The position numbers were made by a program, and so were the translations under genes. 64,000 bases of DNA from Streptomyces sp. YIM 121038 (GTDB lineage: Bacteria > Actinomycetota > Actinomycetes > Streptomycetales > Streptomycetaceae), in NCBI RefSeq assembly GCF_006088715.1, contig NZ_CP030772.1, positions 124,001 to 188,000 of the forward strand, in the 5' to 3' direction. The notes below the pieces were generated by a model that did no database searches, was not told the DNA's origin, and saw only the letters and a list, made by a program, of their open reading frames with translations. Of this stretch, positions 49,794 to 58,373 are shown piece by piece (positions within the stretch are counted from its first letter, which is position 1; every line of letters starts with the position of its first letter).

Positions 49794-50749
49794 GCAGTGA
49801 TCAGTGGAGTCTGCTGGCGGCCCTGTGCGGAGCGCTGGTGACGGGCGGCCTGCTGGCGGCAGCGCGCGGATACTGGCCCCCGCAGCTGCCGGCCGGACGG
49901 CCTCCGTCACGGTGGGCCGTGCGCGTGCAGCAGGCCAGGGCCTCGCTGCCGCAGGCGTGGGCGCGCCGCTGGCGCCTGATTGTCCTCGCCTCTGGTGCTG
50001 CCTCCATCGGCGGCTGGTGGTACTGGCAGCGCCCGGTGCATGGACTGCTGGCCGGGATCGCGGTCCTGGGGGTGCCATGGATCTGGCATCCGGCCGGTAC
50101 CAGTGAGCGGCAGATCATGCGCCTGGAGGCGCTGGCCCAGTGGATGCAGCAGCTGGCCGGGGTGCACGAGTCCGGCGGCACCCTGGAAAGTGCCATTACC
50201 ACCTCCGCGCCCCGGGCACCGGCAGTGATCCGCCCGCCGGTGCGGCTGCTGGCGGCCCGGCTGCGGGTGGGCGCCACCCCGGCGGTCGCCTACCGGCAGT
50301 TCGCCGATCACTTCGGCGATGGCGCGGTCGACAACGCGGTGATGCTTTTCCTCACCCACGCCCAGCAGCACGGGCCCGGGCTGAGCCGGGCCCTGCAGTC
50401 GATGGCGTCCCTGACCGAGCAGGAAGCCATCCAGTTGCGCTCGGTGGACGCCAAGCGCAGCCAGGTCCGTACCGGCACCCGCTGGATCTCGGTGATCACT
50501 TTGCTGATCGCGGCCTATATCTTCACCAACCCGTCCTGGGGCGAGATCTACCGCACCCCCACCGGCCAGGCGGTGATGTTCACCCTTGGGGCGGCGTTCG
50601 CCGCGGCCCTGGTGTGGCTGCGCGCGCTGGCCCAGTCCTCTCCCCCGCCCCGGCTGCTGGACGAGCTGTCCGCGTCGGGCCCTCCCGGCAGCCCGGGCCC
50701 GCGCGGGCCGGGATACGTGAACAGGAAGCGGAAGGGGGCCTGGCTGTGA
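49790..50749 (+). CDS. TadB-like membrane platform protein
   Basis: 319 residues; ATG overlaps the TadA-like stop (ATGA). Membrane helices lie near residues 8-25, about 65-105 and 240-300. The cytoplasmic T2SSF domain contains LEALAQWMQQLAGVHESGGT and DNAVMLFLTHAQQHGPGLSR. With the next gene it should form the inner-membrane platform for pilin assembly. Confidence 0.8.
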   Translation: MSSDQWSLLAALCGALVTGGLLAAARGYWPPQLPAGRPPSRWAVRVQQARASLPQAWARRWRLIVLASGAASIGGWWYWQRPVHGLLAGIAVLGVPWIWHPAGTSERQIMRLEALAQWMQQLAGVHESGGTLESAITTSAPRAPAVIRPPVRLLAARLRVGATPAVAYRQFADHFGDGAVDNAVMLFLTHAQQHGPGLSRALQSMASLTEQEAIQLRSVDAKRSQVRTGTRWISVITLLIAAYIFTNPSWGEIYRTPTGQAVMFTLGAAFAAALVWLRALAQSSPPPRLLDELSASGPPGSPGPRGPGYVNRKRKGAWL

Positions 50750-51648
50750 TGTCACCGGAAGCACTCGCGTGCGGAGCTCTGTGCGGCGCAGGCCTGTTCC
50801 TGGTGGTGCGGGAGTTTGTGCCTGCGCGACCGGATGTGAACGCGGTTCTGGACCGGCTGGAGAACTTCGAGCCGGGGCCCGGCCGCGCCCAGGGGGGTGC
50901 CCGCGGCGGCGGGTCGGCGCGGTCGTTGTGGGAACGCGCCGGGGAGCAGATCCTGGCCGCGCATGGCCACCGGCTGAGCCTTCCGCGCAGCGATCTGGAC
51001 CTGCTGGGCCTGTCCCCCGCCGCGCACATCGGCTCCAAAGTCGTGGGCGCAGTCCTGGCGCTCGTGATGGTGCAGCTCGCCGGAGTGGCGGCGGTCCTGG
51101 CCGGCTTCGGGCTGTCCTTGGCGCTGCCGGTGCTGGGCTCCCTGGCGTTCGCCGCCTATATCTGGATCGACGCGGACAGGCAGGTGCGGCGCAAGGCGCG
51201 CCGAGCCCGCCTCGAGGCCCGCTACGCCATCGCCTCGTTCCTGGAGCGCGCCCAGTTGGAGCGCGGCGCGAACATCGGGCCGGAGGCCGCGGTGCAGCGC
51301 ACGGCCGAGGTCGGGGACCACTGGGTGCTGGCCCGGATCAGCGCGGCCCTCAAGCGCGCCGAGCTCGCCGGGGTCCCCCAGTGGGAGGCGCTCACGCAGC
51401 TCGGGGAGCAGCTGGGGATCCCCGAGCTCGCGGCCCCTGCGGAGTCCTTCTCCCTGGCCGGGGAGGGGGCTTCGATCAGCAAAGCGCTCGCGACCCAGGC
51501 CTTGCTGCTGCGCCAGCGGCTGCTCACTGACCGGGAGGCGGAGGCACATGCCGCCTCTGAGCGCATGGTGGTGCCCGGCACCGTGCTGTTCACCGTCGTG
51601 CTGGCGATGTTCGCCTACCCCGCTTTCAGCGCACTGACCTCCATCTGA
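50749..51648 (+). CDS. TadC-like membrane platform protein
   Basis: 299 residues from ATG 50749, sharing a base with the preceding stop; GTG 50746 is an alternative. Helices at about 5-20, 100-140 and 275-298. The cytoplasmic part has ARYAIASFLERAQLERGANI, then DHWVLARISAALKRAELAG and a last helix TVLFTVVLAMFAYPAFSAL, typical of T2SSF/TadC proteins. Confidence 0.8.
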   Translation: MSPEALACGALCGAGLFLVVREFVPARPDVNAVLDRLENFEPGPGRAQGGARGGGSARSLWERAGEQILAAHGHRLSLPRSDLDLLGLSPAAHIGSKVVGAVLALVMVQLAGVAAVLAGFGLSLALPVLGSLAFAAYIWIDADRQVRRKARRARLEARYAIASFLERAQLERGANIGPEAAVQRTAEVGDHWVLARISAALKRAELAGVPQWEALTQLGEQLGIPELAAPAESFSLAGEGASISKALATQALLLRQRLLTDREAEAHAASERMVVPGTVLFTVVLAMFAYPAFSALTSI

Positions 51649-51692
51649 CGACCCACGACGGCACTGCCAAGCCGAGGAAAGGGGAATATGCC

Positions 51693-51914
51693 ATGACGTT
51701 CGGCCGGATCGACAAGGCAGTCACACACGTGCATGCCGTGTGGCTGGTGCATAAGGAGCGGATGACCGGTCCGCGCCGCGACGCGGGGATGGAGACGCTG
51801 GAGAAGCTGATCCTGGGGGCAGTGGTGCTGGGGGTAGCGGTCAGTTTCGGCACGGTGTTCAAGTCCACCTCGACGTCGCTCATGGAGCGCTTCACCGCCG
51901 CTGTCGGGCTGTGA
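51693..51914 (+). CDS. Flp-type prepilin-like small protein
   Basis: 73 residues from ATG 51693. A basic cytoplasmic segment ends in RRDAG and is followed by METLEKLILGAVVLGVAVSF. Cleavage after Gly would leave Glu at position +5, as in type IV and Flp prepilins. The mature product would be about 40 residues, mostly one hydrophobic helix. It is probably the main pilin. The stop overlaps the next GTG. Confidence 0.75.
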   Translation: MTFGRIDKAVTHVHAVWLVHKERMTGPRRDAGMETLEKLILGAVVLGVAVSFGTVFKSTSTSLMERFTAAVGL

Positions 51915-52324
51915 GCACGCGCATGCCCCGGTGGTGGCGGCGTCGTGTGCGGGCGGCCTGCGGTCGGAGCGGTGATGCGGGCATCTCTACGCTGGAGTTC
52001 CTCCTCATCGCGCCCGCGCTCCTGATCATTTCGTTGATCGTGCTGCAGTTGGGGGTGTTCTTCCTGGCCAGTACCGCGGCCCACACGGCGGCCCGCAAGG
52101 GGGCCCAGGCGGGAGCCGCCTACCAAGCCCGGCCCGGTGAGGGCGCCGCACGGGCGAAGCAGTGGCTGAGCGCGGTGGATGTGGTGCGCGGCGCCCGCGT
52201 GAGTACGGCGGGCTCCAGCGGGGGGCGTGTGCGGGTCACCGTGACCGGGCATGTCATGAGCTTTCTGCCCTGGGATCTGCGCATCCAGCGCAGCGCCGAG
52301 GACACCGTGGAGGTCAACCGATGA
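51911..52324 (+). CDS. TadE-like pseudopilin
   Basis: 137 residues from GTG 51911 (GTGA overlap). RSGDAG precedes ISTLEFLLIAPALLIISLIV, again with Glu at +5 after the presumed Gly cleavage site. The extracytoplasmic part (AAHTAARKGAQAGAAYQARP) is typical of TadE. It is a minor pilin or initiation-complex protein. Confidence 0.82.
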   Translation: MSTRMPRWWRRRVRAACGRSGDAGISTLEFLLIAPALLIISLIVLQLGVFFLASTAAHTAARKGAQAGAAYQARPGEGAARAKQWLSAVDVVRGARVSTAGSSGGRVRVTVTGHVMSFLPWDLRIQRSAEDTVEVNR

Positions 52325-52836
52325 CCCCCACGACACCGGCCCGCCGCCGTCGCCGCGCAGTCGCGGCCGCGCCGTGGCTGCGCGGCCGTAAGGAGCGCGC
52401 CGGGCGGCCGCTGCAAGACCAGGGCTCCTACTCCCTGGAGGCCCTGCTCTGCCTGGTGGTGCTGGTGCCGTTCCTCGCAATCCTGGCCGCCTACGGGCTG
52501 GCCGGGCTCGGCGACAGCACTGCGGCGAACGCCGCGGCTGCGGCGGCCCGCGCGGCCAGCGAGTCCGCGGACGCCGCCACCGCGCAGTCCCGCGCCCGCC
52601 AGGCCGCGCTGGCCTCCCTGGGGCAGGCACAGCGCACCTGCACCAGTTCCGACATTCACGTCGATACCAGCCGCTTCCCTACCGGGCCCGGGCAGCCCGG
52701 AAGCGTCTCCGTGCGTGTGAACTGCACCATCTCACTCGCGCAGTTGGCCGTGCCGGGCCTTCCCGGCTCCAAGACGCTCACCGCCACGCGGCACAGCCCG
52801 GTTGACCGCTACGTCGCGCGCGCACGAGGCCGCTGA
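52321..52836 (+). CDS. TadE/TadF-like pseudopilin
   Basis: 171 residues; ATG overlaps the TadE-like stop (ATGA). DQG precedes SYSLEALLCLVVLVPFLAIL, with Glu at +5. An alanine-rich helix (AANAAAAAARAASESADAAT) and a C-terminal domain with two cysteines (QRTCTSSD, VRVNCTISL) that could form a disulfide follow. The stop shares a base with the next ATG. Confidence 0.75.
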   Translation: MTPTTPARRRRRAVAAAPWLRGRKERAGRPLQDQGSYSLEALLCLVVLVPFLAILAAYGLAGLGDSTAANAAAAAARAASESADAATAQSRARQAALASLGQAQRTCTSSDIHVDTSRFPTGPGQPGSVSVRVNCTISLAQLAVPGLPGSKTLTATRHSPVDRYVARARGR

Positions 52837-53312
52837 TGAGGGCGGCCTCAGCGCAGGGGCTGCTCGGCCGGGCGCAGGGACGGCCAGGGTTCGCCTGCCG
52901 ACGCGCCCGCGATGGCGGCTCGGTGACGTTGTACTTCATCGGCTTCGCCCTCGTGATGCTGCTGCTCCTGGCGGTGCTCGTGGACGGCGGGCGGCTGATG
53001 ATGGCCGACGCTGATGCCGAAGACATCGCCGCCGAAGCGGCCCGCGCCGCCGGACAGGAGATCAACGGGCCCGACGCCATCACCGGTGTAGGCACCCGCG
53101 CCGACCCGCAGAAGGCGGCTGCCGCCGCCAGGGCCTTCCTCACGGCCGCTGGCGCCACCGGCTCGGTGCGGGTGGCCGAGGACGGACAGAGCCTCACCAT
53201 CACCGTTTTCGCCACCTACCGGCCCCTGCTCCTGGGCGGATTCGGCTACTCCAGCATGCAGGTCACCGCGCGTGCCGACGTCACCCTCGAACGCACCGAC
53301 CCCGGAGCTTGA
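52836..53312 (+). CDS. TadG-like pilus-associated protein
   Basis: 158 residues. RDGGSVTLYFIGFALVMLLL is the membrane segment of Rv3654c/TadG-type proteins; the +5 residue is Tyr rather than Glu, so processing is doubtful. The exported part (VDGGRLMMADADAEDIAAEA and AARAFLTAAGATG) is typical. Last member of the Tad set; overlaps the start of the LysM-BTAD gene. Confidence 0.75.
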   Translation: MRAASAQGLLGRAQGRPGFACRRARDGGSVTLYFIGFALVMLLLLAVLVDGGRLMMADADAEDIAAEAARAAGQEINGPDAITGVGTRADPQKAAAAARAFLTAAGATGSVRVAEDGQSLTITVFATYRPLLLGGFGYSSMQVTARADVTLERTDPGA

Positions 53313-53314
53313 CG

Positions 53315-56300
53315 ATGTCCCGCCCTCTCCCCCACCGCACCGTCGCTCTGGCGCTGCGCCTCCTGGGTGCTGCGGCCAGCCTCACCGCCCTGCTCGCGCT
53401 GCTGGGCGGCATCCCCTGGGTCCTGGTCAGCGCAGGCACCCTGCCCCACGGGGTTCCCAGCGGCGCTGACATCGCCGACACCCTGACCTCAAGCGAGGGC
53501 GGCGGCCAGGTGCTCTTCACCCTGCTCACCCTGCTGGCCTGGTGCGGGTGGTCCTGGTTCATGCTGGGACTGCTCGCAGAAATCCCCCGGCACCTGCGCC
53601 GACGCCCCACGCGGCGCCACCGGCGTCTGGGGGCGCCACAGCGCCTGGCCGGTTTTCTCCTGGGCGGCCTGCTGCTCCTCCCCGCCGGCACCGCGGTCGC
53701 GGCTCCGGCCTCCACCGTGGCGGCCACCGCCCCGCAGCAGCCCGCCCCCGACCACAGCCCGCCCGCGCCGGCCCTCGCGTCTGCCGGCAGCGCCGTCTCC
53801 ACCAGCCCGCCGGCCGCGGCCAAGGGACCGGTGCATATCGTGGGCGCCACGGGCGAAACTGTGTGGGACCTGGCCGAGAAGTACCTCGGATCAGGGCCAC
53901 GGGCGCAGGAGATCCGCAGGCTCAACCCCGGCCTACCGCAGAGTCCTTTGCTGCCTCCCGGGCTCGAGATCCAGCTGCCCGCCGATGCCCACACCCCGGC
54001 CTCTCCCCCGCCTGCTGCCCACCAGCAAGATCACAACGCCATCCAGCTCACCGCCGAGGAAAGACCGCTGAGCAGGCCTTCCCAGCCACGACGGGCGAGC
54101 GGCACGCAACGAACGCATACCGTCAGGCCAGGCGAGACGCTGTCCAGCATCGCCGGGCAAGAGACCGGCGACGCATCCACCTGGCCACGCCTGTACGAGG
54201 CAAACCGTGATCACCCCCAGCCCGATGGTGCTCCCCGGCTGAAAGACCCTGACCTCATCTATCCCGGGCAGAAGATCCTCATCCCAGCCAGGTCCGATAC
54301 GCTCCCCGGCGCTGCGCCGGAGGACGACACGAACGAGCAGCCCGGGCAGGCAGACAAGCACAGCGACAAGGGGGAGGCCCACGACGACACGGGCAAACCC
54401 TCCGCACGGCCCGGGCAACGCGAGCAGCAGCCCTCCTCCCCGGCCACCCCTGATCAGGATCCGGCGGCGCCGACGCCCACGCCTTCCGCACCGGCCCCTG
54501 CTCCTGAGCACGAGCCAGGCTCATCCTCTCCGCTCATCACCCCCGCCCGCACCGCAGGCGTGCTGGCGTCCCTGGCCGCCGCGGTCACCCTGGCGCTGAC
54601 GATCCGCCGGATCCTCCAGCGCCGCCGCGCCAATCCAGGTCAGCGCATCGCCATGCCACCTGAACCCTCCCCCACCGAGGCCCAACTGGCCCAGGCGGCC
54701 CAAGCACCCCAAGCCCACGGCATCCACCGCTTGGACCTCGCGCTGCGCGCCCTCGCTGCCCAGGCATCCCATGACGAGACCGCGGTGCCCGACATCCGCG
54801 GCGCACGCATTACCAGCAGTGCTGTGCAGATCCTGCCCGCCGACCCCACAGCCGAGCCGGTGACGCCGTTTACGCAAGGCCCCAGCCCCTGGTGGACCTT
54901 GGATCACGACACCGACTTGCCCGCCGACGCCGCACAGAACGACGCCCCGCACCCAGGGCTGGCCACCATCGGCAGTGACGCGGCGGGGAACCTGATGCTG
55001 CTGAACCTGCCCCACAGCGGGGTCGTCCTGCTTGACGGTGAGCGCGGTCCGCGCGAGGAGATCCTCACCTCCCTCGCCCTGGAGCTGGCCATGAGCCCAT
55101 GGGCCAGCGGCGTCGAAGTCGTAGTGGCCGGTTTCGGCGACGGCCTCAACACCCTGCTGCCCACGGCACGCATCGCGCATATGGCGACCGGTGCCCAGGC
55201 CGCGCGCGACTTCGCCGAACGGCTCCTGGAAGCACACCAGGAACACGAGACCGGCCTACGGCGGACCCCCTATCTGATCCTGTGCGCCGCCGAGCTCGAC
55301 GCCGACAGCGCCTGGTCCATCGCGGAGACCCTCAGCCACACCACGGACTTGATGAAGGTCGCAGTCATCGCACCCACACCGCACACCACACTGCTGTTCG
55401 ACGAGAGTGAGCGCCTCAGCGCCAACGACCGTCAGCCCCAGCACATCTACGCCCTGGAAACCGACGTCACCCTGCAGCGGTTGACCCGCCAGGCGTACCA
55501 GGACATCACCACCGCCCTGGCCACCTCCGGTGAGGAGCCCCATCCCGCCGAAGGCCCCTGGCGGCACGTGCCCACCGAACCCCATGCCCGCGCCGCCGCA
55601 CCCGCGCCTGCCCCAGGCCCAGGCCCAGGCCCAGATGCGGATCGCGCCGCCGCTGGCAGCAGGACAGTGCAGCGCAACGATCCGGACGGATCCCCTCCCC
55701 CGGCGCCGCTGGTCAAGCGCTCCTTCACACCTCCGGAAGCATCAGATCCGGATACGGGCGGCCTGGGAGTCTTCCCCGCTCTGCTCGCTGCCTCGGCCGA
55801 CCCGGCCGCCGTCCCGCAGCCTTTCTCACCCGCCGGCCCCCGCACGACACCCACCGCGGAGCACAAGAACATGGGGAAGGGCCAAGCGCACAGGGCCGAA
55901 GCTGTACAGCACGAGCCGTCCGCGGTCCCGTCGCGGGCAACGCACCACGGCGCCGCCACAGAGGCCTCCTCGCCCACAGCCCTCTCTACAGCAGCCGCCC
56001 CATCTACACCGCGTATCCAGGTCCTTGGCCCTGTCACCATCTCCGGCGTCGCCGCCTCCAAACACGGAACCCGCGAAGCCCAGCTCGCGGCACTCCTCCA
56101 CCTGCGTCCCGGCCGTGACGCAGACGCCCTGTGCGCCGACATGGACCCCTCCAGCCCCTGGTCACCCGAGACCCTCAACGCAAGGCTGGGCGGTCTGCGG
56201 CGAAGCCTCGGCAACGACCCCGACGGCAATCCCTACGTGCCCCGCCGCGCCGTCAAGTCCGACCCCTTCCGGCTCTCCGACAAGATCTGCTGCGACTGGC

Positions 56301-56746
56301 ATGCCTTCCACAAGACCGCCGAGCAGGAACTCCCCCGCGGCGCTCCGGGACTTCCGCTGCTCGAAGAAGCTCTCGACCAGGTACGGGGCCGCCCCTTCGG
56401 CGCCCAAACGCTGCCTTGGAGCGAACCCTTGCAACAGGAGATGGCCATGCGGATCGTCGCCGTCGCGCACACCGTCGCCACCCACCGCCTCCACAAGGGT
56501 CCGCACCACGACCTCACACTCGCTCGACGCGCCATCAGCACGGGGCTCGAAGCCGACGAATACTCAGAGCTGCTGTTCCGGGACTGGTTCCGCATCGAAT
56601 ACGCCGCCGGAAACCGCGCGGGTCTCAACACCGCGATCGCCCGACTCGAACAGGTCAACCGGTTCCTGGGCCTGCCCACGGAGCTCGAGACAGAGGAACT
56701 GCTCCGTGACCTGCTCACCCACCCGAGCGCCACCAAGCTGCTGTAG
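53315..56746 (+). CDS. Large membrane protein with two LysM domains and a BTAD-type regulatory domain
   Basis: 1143 residues from ATG 53315 (TTG 53309 overlaps the upstream stop). Three N-terminal membrane helices (about 15-40, 68-92, 112-132) are followed by LysM domains at about 172-222 (GETVWDLAEKYLG) and 266-325 (VRPGETLSSIAGQETGD). An acidic proline-rich linker and a further helix (about 414-432) lead to an unrecognised alpha/beta region about 490-760. A C-terminal BTAD-like domain starts near residue 898 (RIQVLGPVTISGVA ... GTREAQLAALLHLRPGRD). It may sense the wall and signal inside. It ends the 21-kb gene run. Confidence 0.85.
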   Translation: MSRPLPHRTVALALRLLGAAASLTALLALLGGIPWVLVSAGTLPHGVPSGADIADTLTSSEGGGQVLFTLLTLLAWCGWSWFMLGLLAEIPRHLRRRPTRRHRRLGAPQRLAGFLLGGLLLLPAGTAVAAPASTVAATAPQQPAPDHSPPAPALASAGSAVSTSPPAAAKGPVHIVGATGETVWDLAEKYLGSGPRAQEIRRLNPGLPQSPLLPPGLEIQLPADAHTPASPPPAAHQQDHNAIQLTAEERPLSRPSQPRRASGTQRTHTVRPGETLSSIAGQETGDASTWPRLYEANRDHPQPDGAPRLKDPDLIYPGQKILIPARSDTLPGAAPEDDTNEQPGQADKHSDKGEAHDDTGKPSARPGQREQQPSSPATPDQDPAAPTPTPSAPAPAPEHEPGSSSPLITPARTAGVLASLAAAVTLALTIRRILQRRRANPGQRIAMPPEPSPTEAQLAQAAQAPQAHGIHRLDLALRALAAQASHDETAVPDIRGARITSSAVQILPADPTAEPVTPFTQGPSPWWTLDHDTDLPADAAQNDAPHPGLATIGSDAAGNLMLLNLPHSGVVLLDGERGPREEILTSLALELAMSPWASGVEVVVAGFGDGLNTLLPTARIAHMATGAQAARDFAERLLEAHQEHETGLRRTPYLILCAAELDADSAWSIAETLSHTTDLMKVAVIAPTPHTTLLFDESERLSANDRQPQHIYALETDVTLQRLTRQAYQDITTALATSGEEPHPAEGPWRHVPTEPHARAAAPAPAPGPGPGPDADRAAAGSRTVQRNDPDGSPPPAPLVKRSFTPPEASDPDTGGLGVFPALLAASADPAAVPQPFSPAGPRTTPTAEHKNMGKGQAHRAEAVQHEPSAVPSRATHHGAATEASSPTALSTAAAPSTPRIQVLGPVTISGVAASKHGTREAQLAALLHLRPGRDADALCADMDPSSPWSPETLNARLGGLRRSLGNDPDGNPYVPRRAVKSDPFRLSDKICCDWHAFHKTAEQELPRGAPGLPLLEEALDQVRGRPFGAQTLPWSEPLQQEMAMRIVAVAHTVATHRLHKGPHHDLTLARRAISTGLEADEYSELLFRDWFRIEYAAGNRAGLNTAIARLEQVNRFLGLPTELETEELLRDLLTHPSATKLL

Positions 56747-57084
56747 GTTCCGCGGTTTCGCGAGCATTTCCACGTGATCACGGGCAGCGGTAACGGTCAG
56801 TAGCGGACTACCGACGGCCTACCGGCGAGGGTACGAGGGTAGCCGCACCGGCCCACCATCCGTCCCGCGTTCGCGTGGCCCGTCGCGCCCTGAAGCACAA
56901 GGGCGGCATCAGGCGGCGAGGGCGTCAGCGTAGACCGGCAACTGCCAGCCGCCGCGGTCCTCCTTGGAGAACCGTGCAGTGAACGTCGGGGTACCCCCAC
57001 GCGGACACCCCGATGCGGTCAGCTGCGGGCGGCAGTGCCTCGATGGCGGTGTGCCACGGGTACGCGTCGGGGCCGCCCTGGTGA
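56747..57084. other. Degraded region after the Tad operon with a flavoprotein-tail remnant
   Basis: 338 bp without an intact gene. 57004-57075 is a diverged copy of 57807-57879, the 3' end of the flavoprotein gene. On the minus strand it reads DAYPWHTAIEALPPAAD and stops at 57019. The rest, including the palindrome CGTGATCACG near 56772, shows nothing I can name. Confidence 0.5.
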
Positions 57085-57320
57085 TCAGCGCTGGGGGAGG
57101 GTGAGCAGCATGGGGTGCATGAGGGGCGCGTTCGTCACTCGGGGGCGCAGGTCTCCGAGGGTGCGCCATCCCCAGGACTCGTACAGGGCGTGGACCTTGG
57201 GGTGGGCCTGGTCGACGAGGAGGGTGGCGCGTTCCTCGGGGCGGTGGGCGAGCAGCGCGTCGTGCAGCTGGCGGGCGGTGCCGGTTCCCCGCCACGGGGC
57301 GCGGACCATCAGCTCGGACA
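57085..57320 (-). pseudogene. C-terminal remnant of a GNAT acetyltransferase
   Basis: The frame reads LSELMVRAPWRGTGTARQLH followed by DALLAHRPEERATLLVD and KVHALYESWGWRTLGDLRP, which are the acetyl-CoA-binding motif (RGTGTA in place of RGxGxG/A) and C-terminal strands of GNAT enzymes. The N-terminal half is missing. Upstream of about 57320 the sequence becomes AT-rich and non-coding. Truncated and presumably inactive. Confidence 0.65.
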
Positions 57321-57358
57321 GGGGCTTCGAACCTCCGAAGGCGCTCGATTTTGTGATG

Positions 57359-57454
57359 CACCTCACACTTAAAGTCGTGTAATGCACGCTTGATTTTTCT
57401 CTCCCTATTCCCGACAGAGGTGATCGGGCTAACCGCCCGGCCACCTCCTTTTTT
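57359..57454 (+). promoter_or_regulatory. Leader with intrinsic terminator and alternative antiterminator pairing
   Basis: GAGGTG-AT-CGGGC (57417 on) pairs with GCCCG-GC-CACCTC (to 57447) and is followed by CTTTTTT, a textbook intrinsic terminator and rare in this GC range. Upstream GATGCACCTC (57355-57364) can instead pair with GAGGTGATC. The segment is distinctly AT-rich and lies 50 bp before the small membrane-protein gene at 57504, so transcription attenuation is possible. Confidence 0.6.
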
Positions 57455-57503
57455 ATGCACGATGCCGCCTCGCGGGTGGCGCTGCATGGTTCGGGAGGGC
57501 CAC

Positions 57504-57656
57504 ATGAACGGTGACATGGATCTGCGGACTGCGTTGTTGCTCGTGGTGGGTGGCGGCACGACCTACGTCGCCTTCGAGCATCCGTCCTTGGGCGCTGCGT
57601 TGCTGGTCGGAGTGGCTGTGGTGACGCTGCTGCATTACCTGCTGAAGGACCGGTGA
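57504..57656 (+). CDS. Small membrane protein
   Basis: 50 residues from ATG 57504 behind GGGAGGG. A charged start (MNGDMDLRT) is followed by two hydrophobic stretches (ALLLVVGGGTTYVAF and AALLVGVAVVTLLHYLL) ending LKDR. The size and sequence type recur in Streptomyces; no function is known. The intrinsic terminator in its leader suggests conditional expression. Confidence 0.6.
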   Translation: MNGDMDLRTALLLVVGGGTTYVAFEHPSLGAALLVGVAVVTLLHYLLKDR

Positions 57657-57821
57657 GTAGCGCGCAGGGCGCGGAGCCCTCTCAATGCGGGCAGGCAGGA
57701 TCGGTCAACGGTGCCGCCCGGCGTACCCGGCTGGTCGTAGTGCCGGCGATGCCGGTCACGGGCGGGGCTCCTCGCGGGGTGAGGCGACGGGGTGTCTCCG
57801 GTGGGAGACACCCCGGTGCGG

Positions 57822-58373
57822 TCAGCGGACGGCGGGGAGTGCCTCGATGGCGGTGTGCCACGGGTAGGCATCGAGGTCACCATGGCGGGGCCGGTGCGGA
57901 ATGAACCCGCTCTCCCCGAGAAGGACCTCCACCCCGGCCTCGCGCAGTTGCTGGACGCTGCGGCCGACCGCGGGGTGGCGTCCCTGGGCGTCGTTCCAGT
58001 GCGGGAGGGCCACCAGCGGCGTGCCCATCCCGATGGCTTCGGTGATCAGTCCGAGGGCGAGGGTGTCGGAGATCCCGCCCGCCCATTTGTTCAGCGTGTT
58101 GCTCGTCAGTGGCGCGACGAGCATCGCGTCGGGGGGCGGCAGCACATCCGCCTGGCTCGGGAGCTTGTACTGCCATCGCACGGGGTGTCCGGTCAGTTGT
58201 TCCAGGGCCTCGATCTCGCCTTCGGAGTCCTCGCTCGCCCACCGGTAGGCGGACGGTGTGAGGATCACGCAGACGTCCCAACCGGCCTTCTGCGCGGCGC
58301 GGATCGGGATCTGTATGCGGCGGGCGGGCGGGGCGGCGCAGGCGATGAGGTACAGGGTGTGGGTCTGGGTCAC
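57822..58373 (-). CDS. Flavoprotein (PPC decarboxylase-like)
   Basis: 183 residues from GTG 58373, overlapping the regulator stop (GTGA). LYLIACAAPPARRIQIPIRA opens the fold. MLVAPLTSNTLNKWAGGISD, then LALGLITEAIG, is the diagnostic region of the flavoprotein/Dfp family, which binds FMN and decarboxylates cysteine-derived substrates. Coupling to an XRE/TPR regulator is a recurrent Streptomyces arrangement of unknown purpose. A remnant of a second copy's 3' end lies at 57004-57075. Confidence 0.82.
   Translation of the reverse strand: MTQTHTLYLIACAAPPARRIQIPIRAAQKAGWDVCVILTPSAYRWASEDSEGEIEALEQLTGHPVRWQYKLPSQADVLPPPDAMLVAPLTSNTLNKWAGGISDTLALGLITEAIGMGTPLVALPHWNDAQGRHPAVGRSVQQLREAGVEVLLGESGFIPHRPRHGDLDAYPWHTAIEALPAVR

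Noticed and set aside
57320..57345. tRNA-like GGTTCGAAG string on the minus strand
   Set aside because: No complementary T-stem, acceptor stem or anticodon arm could be built.
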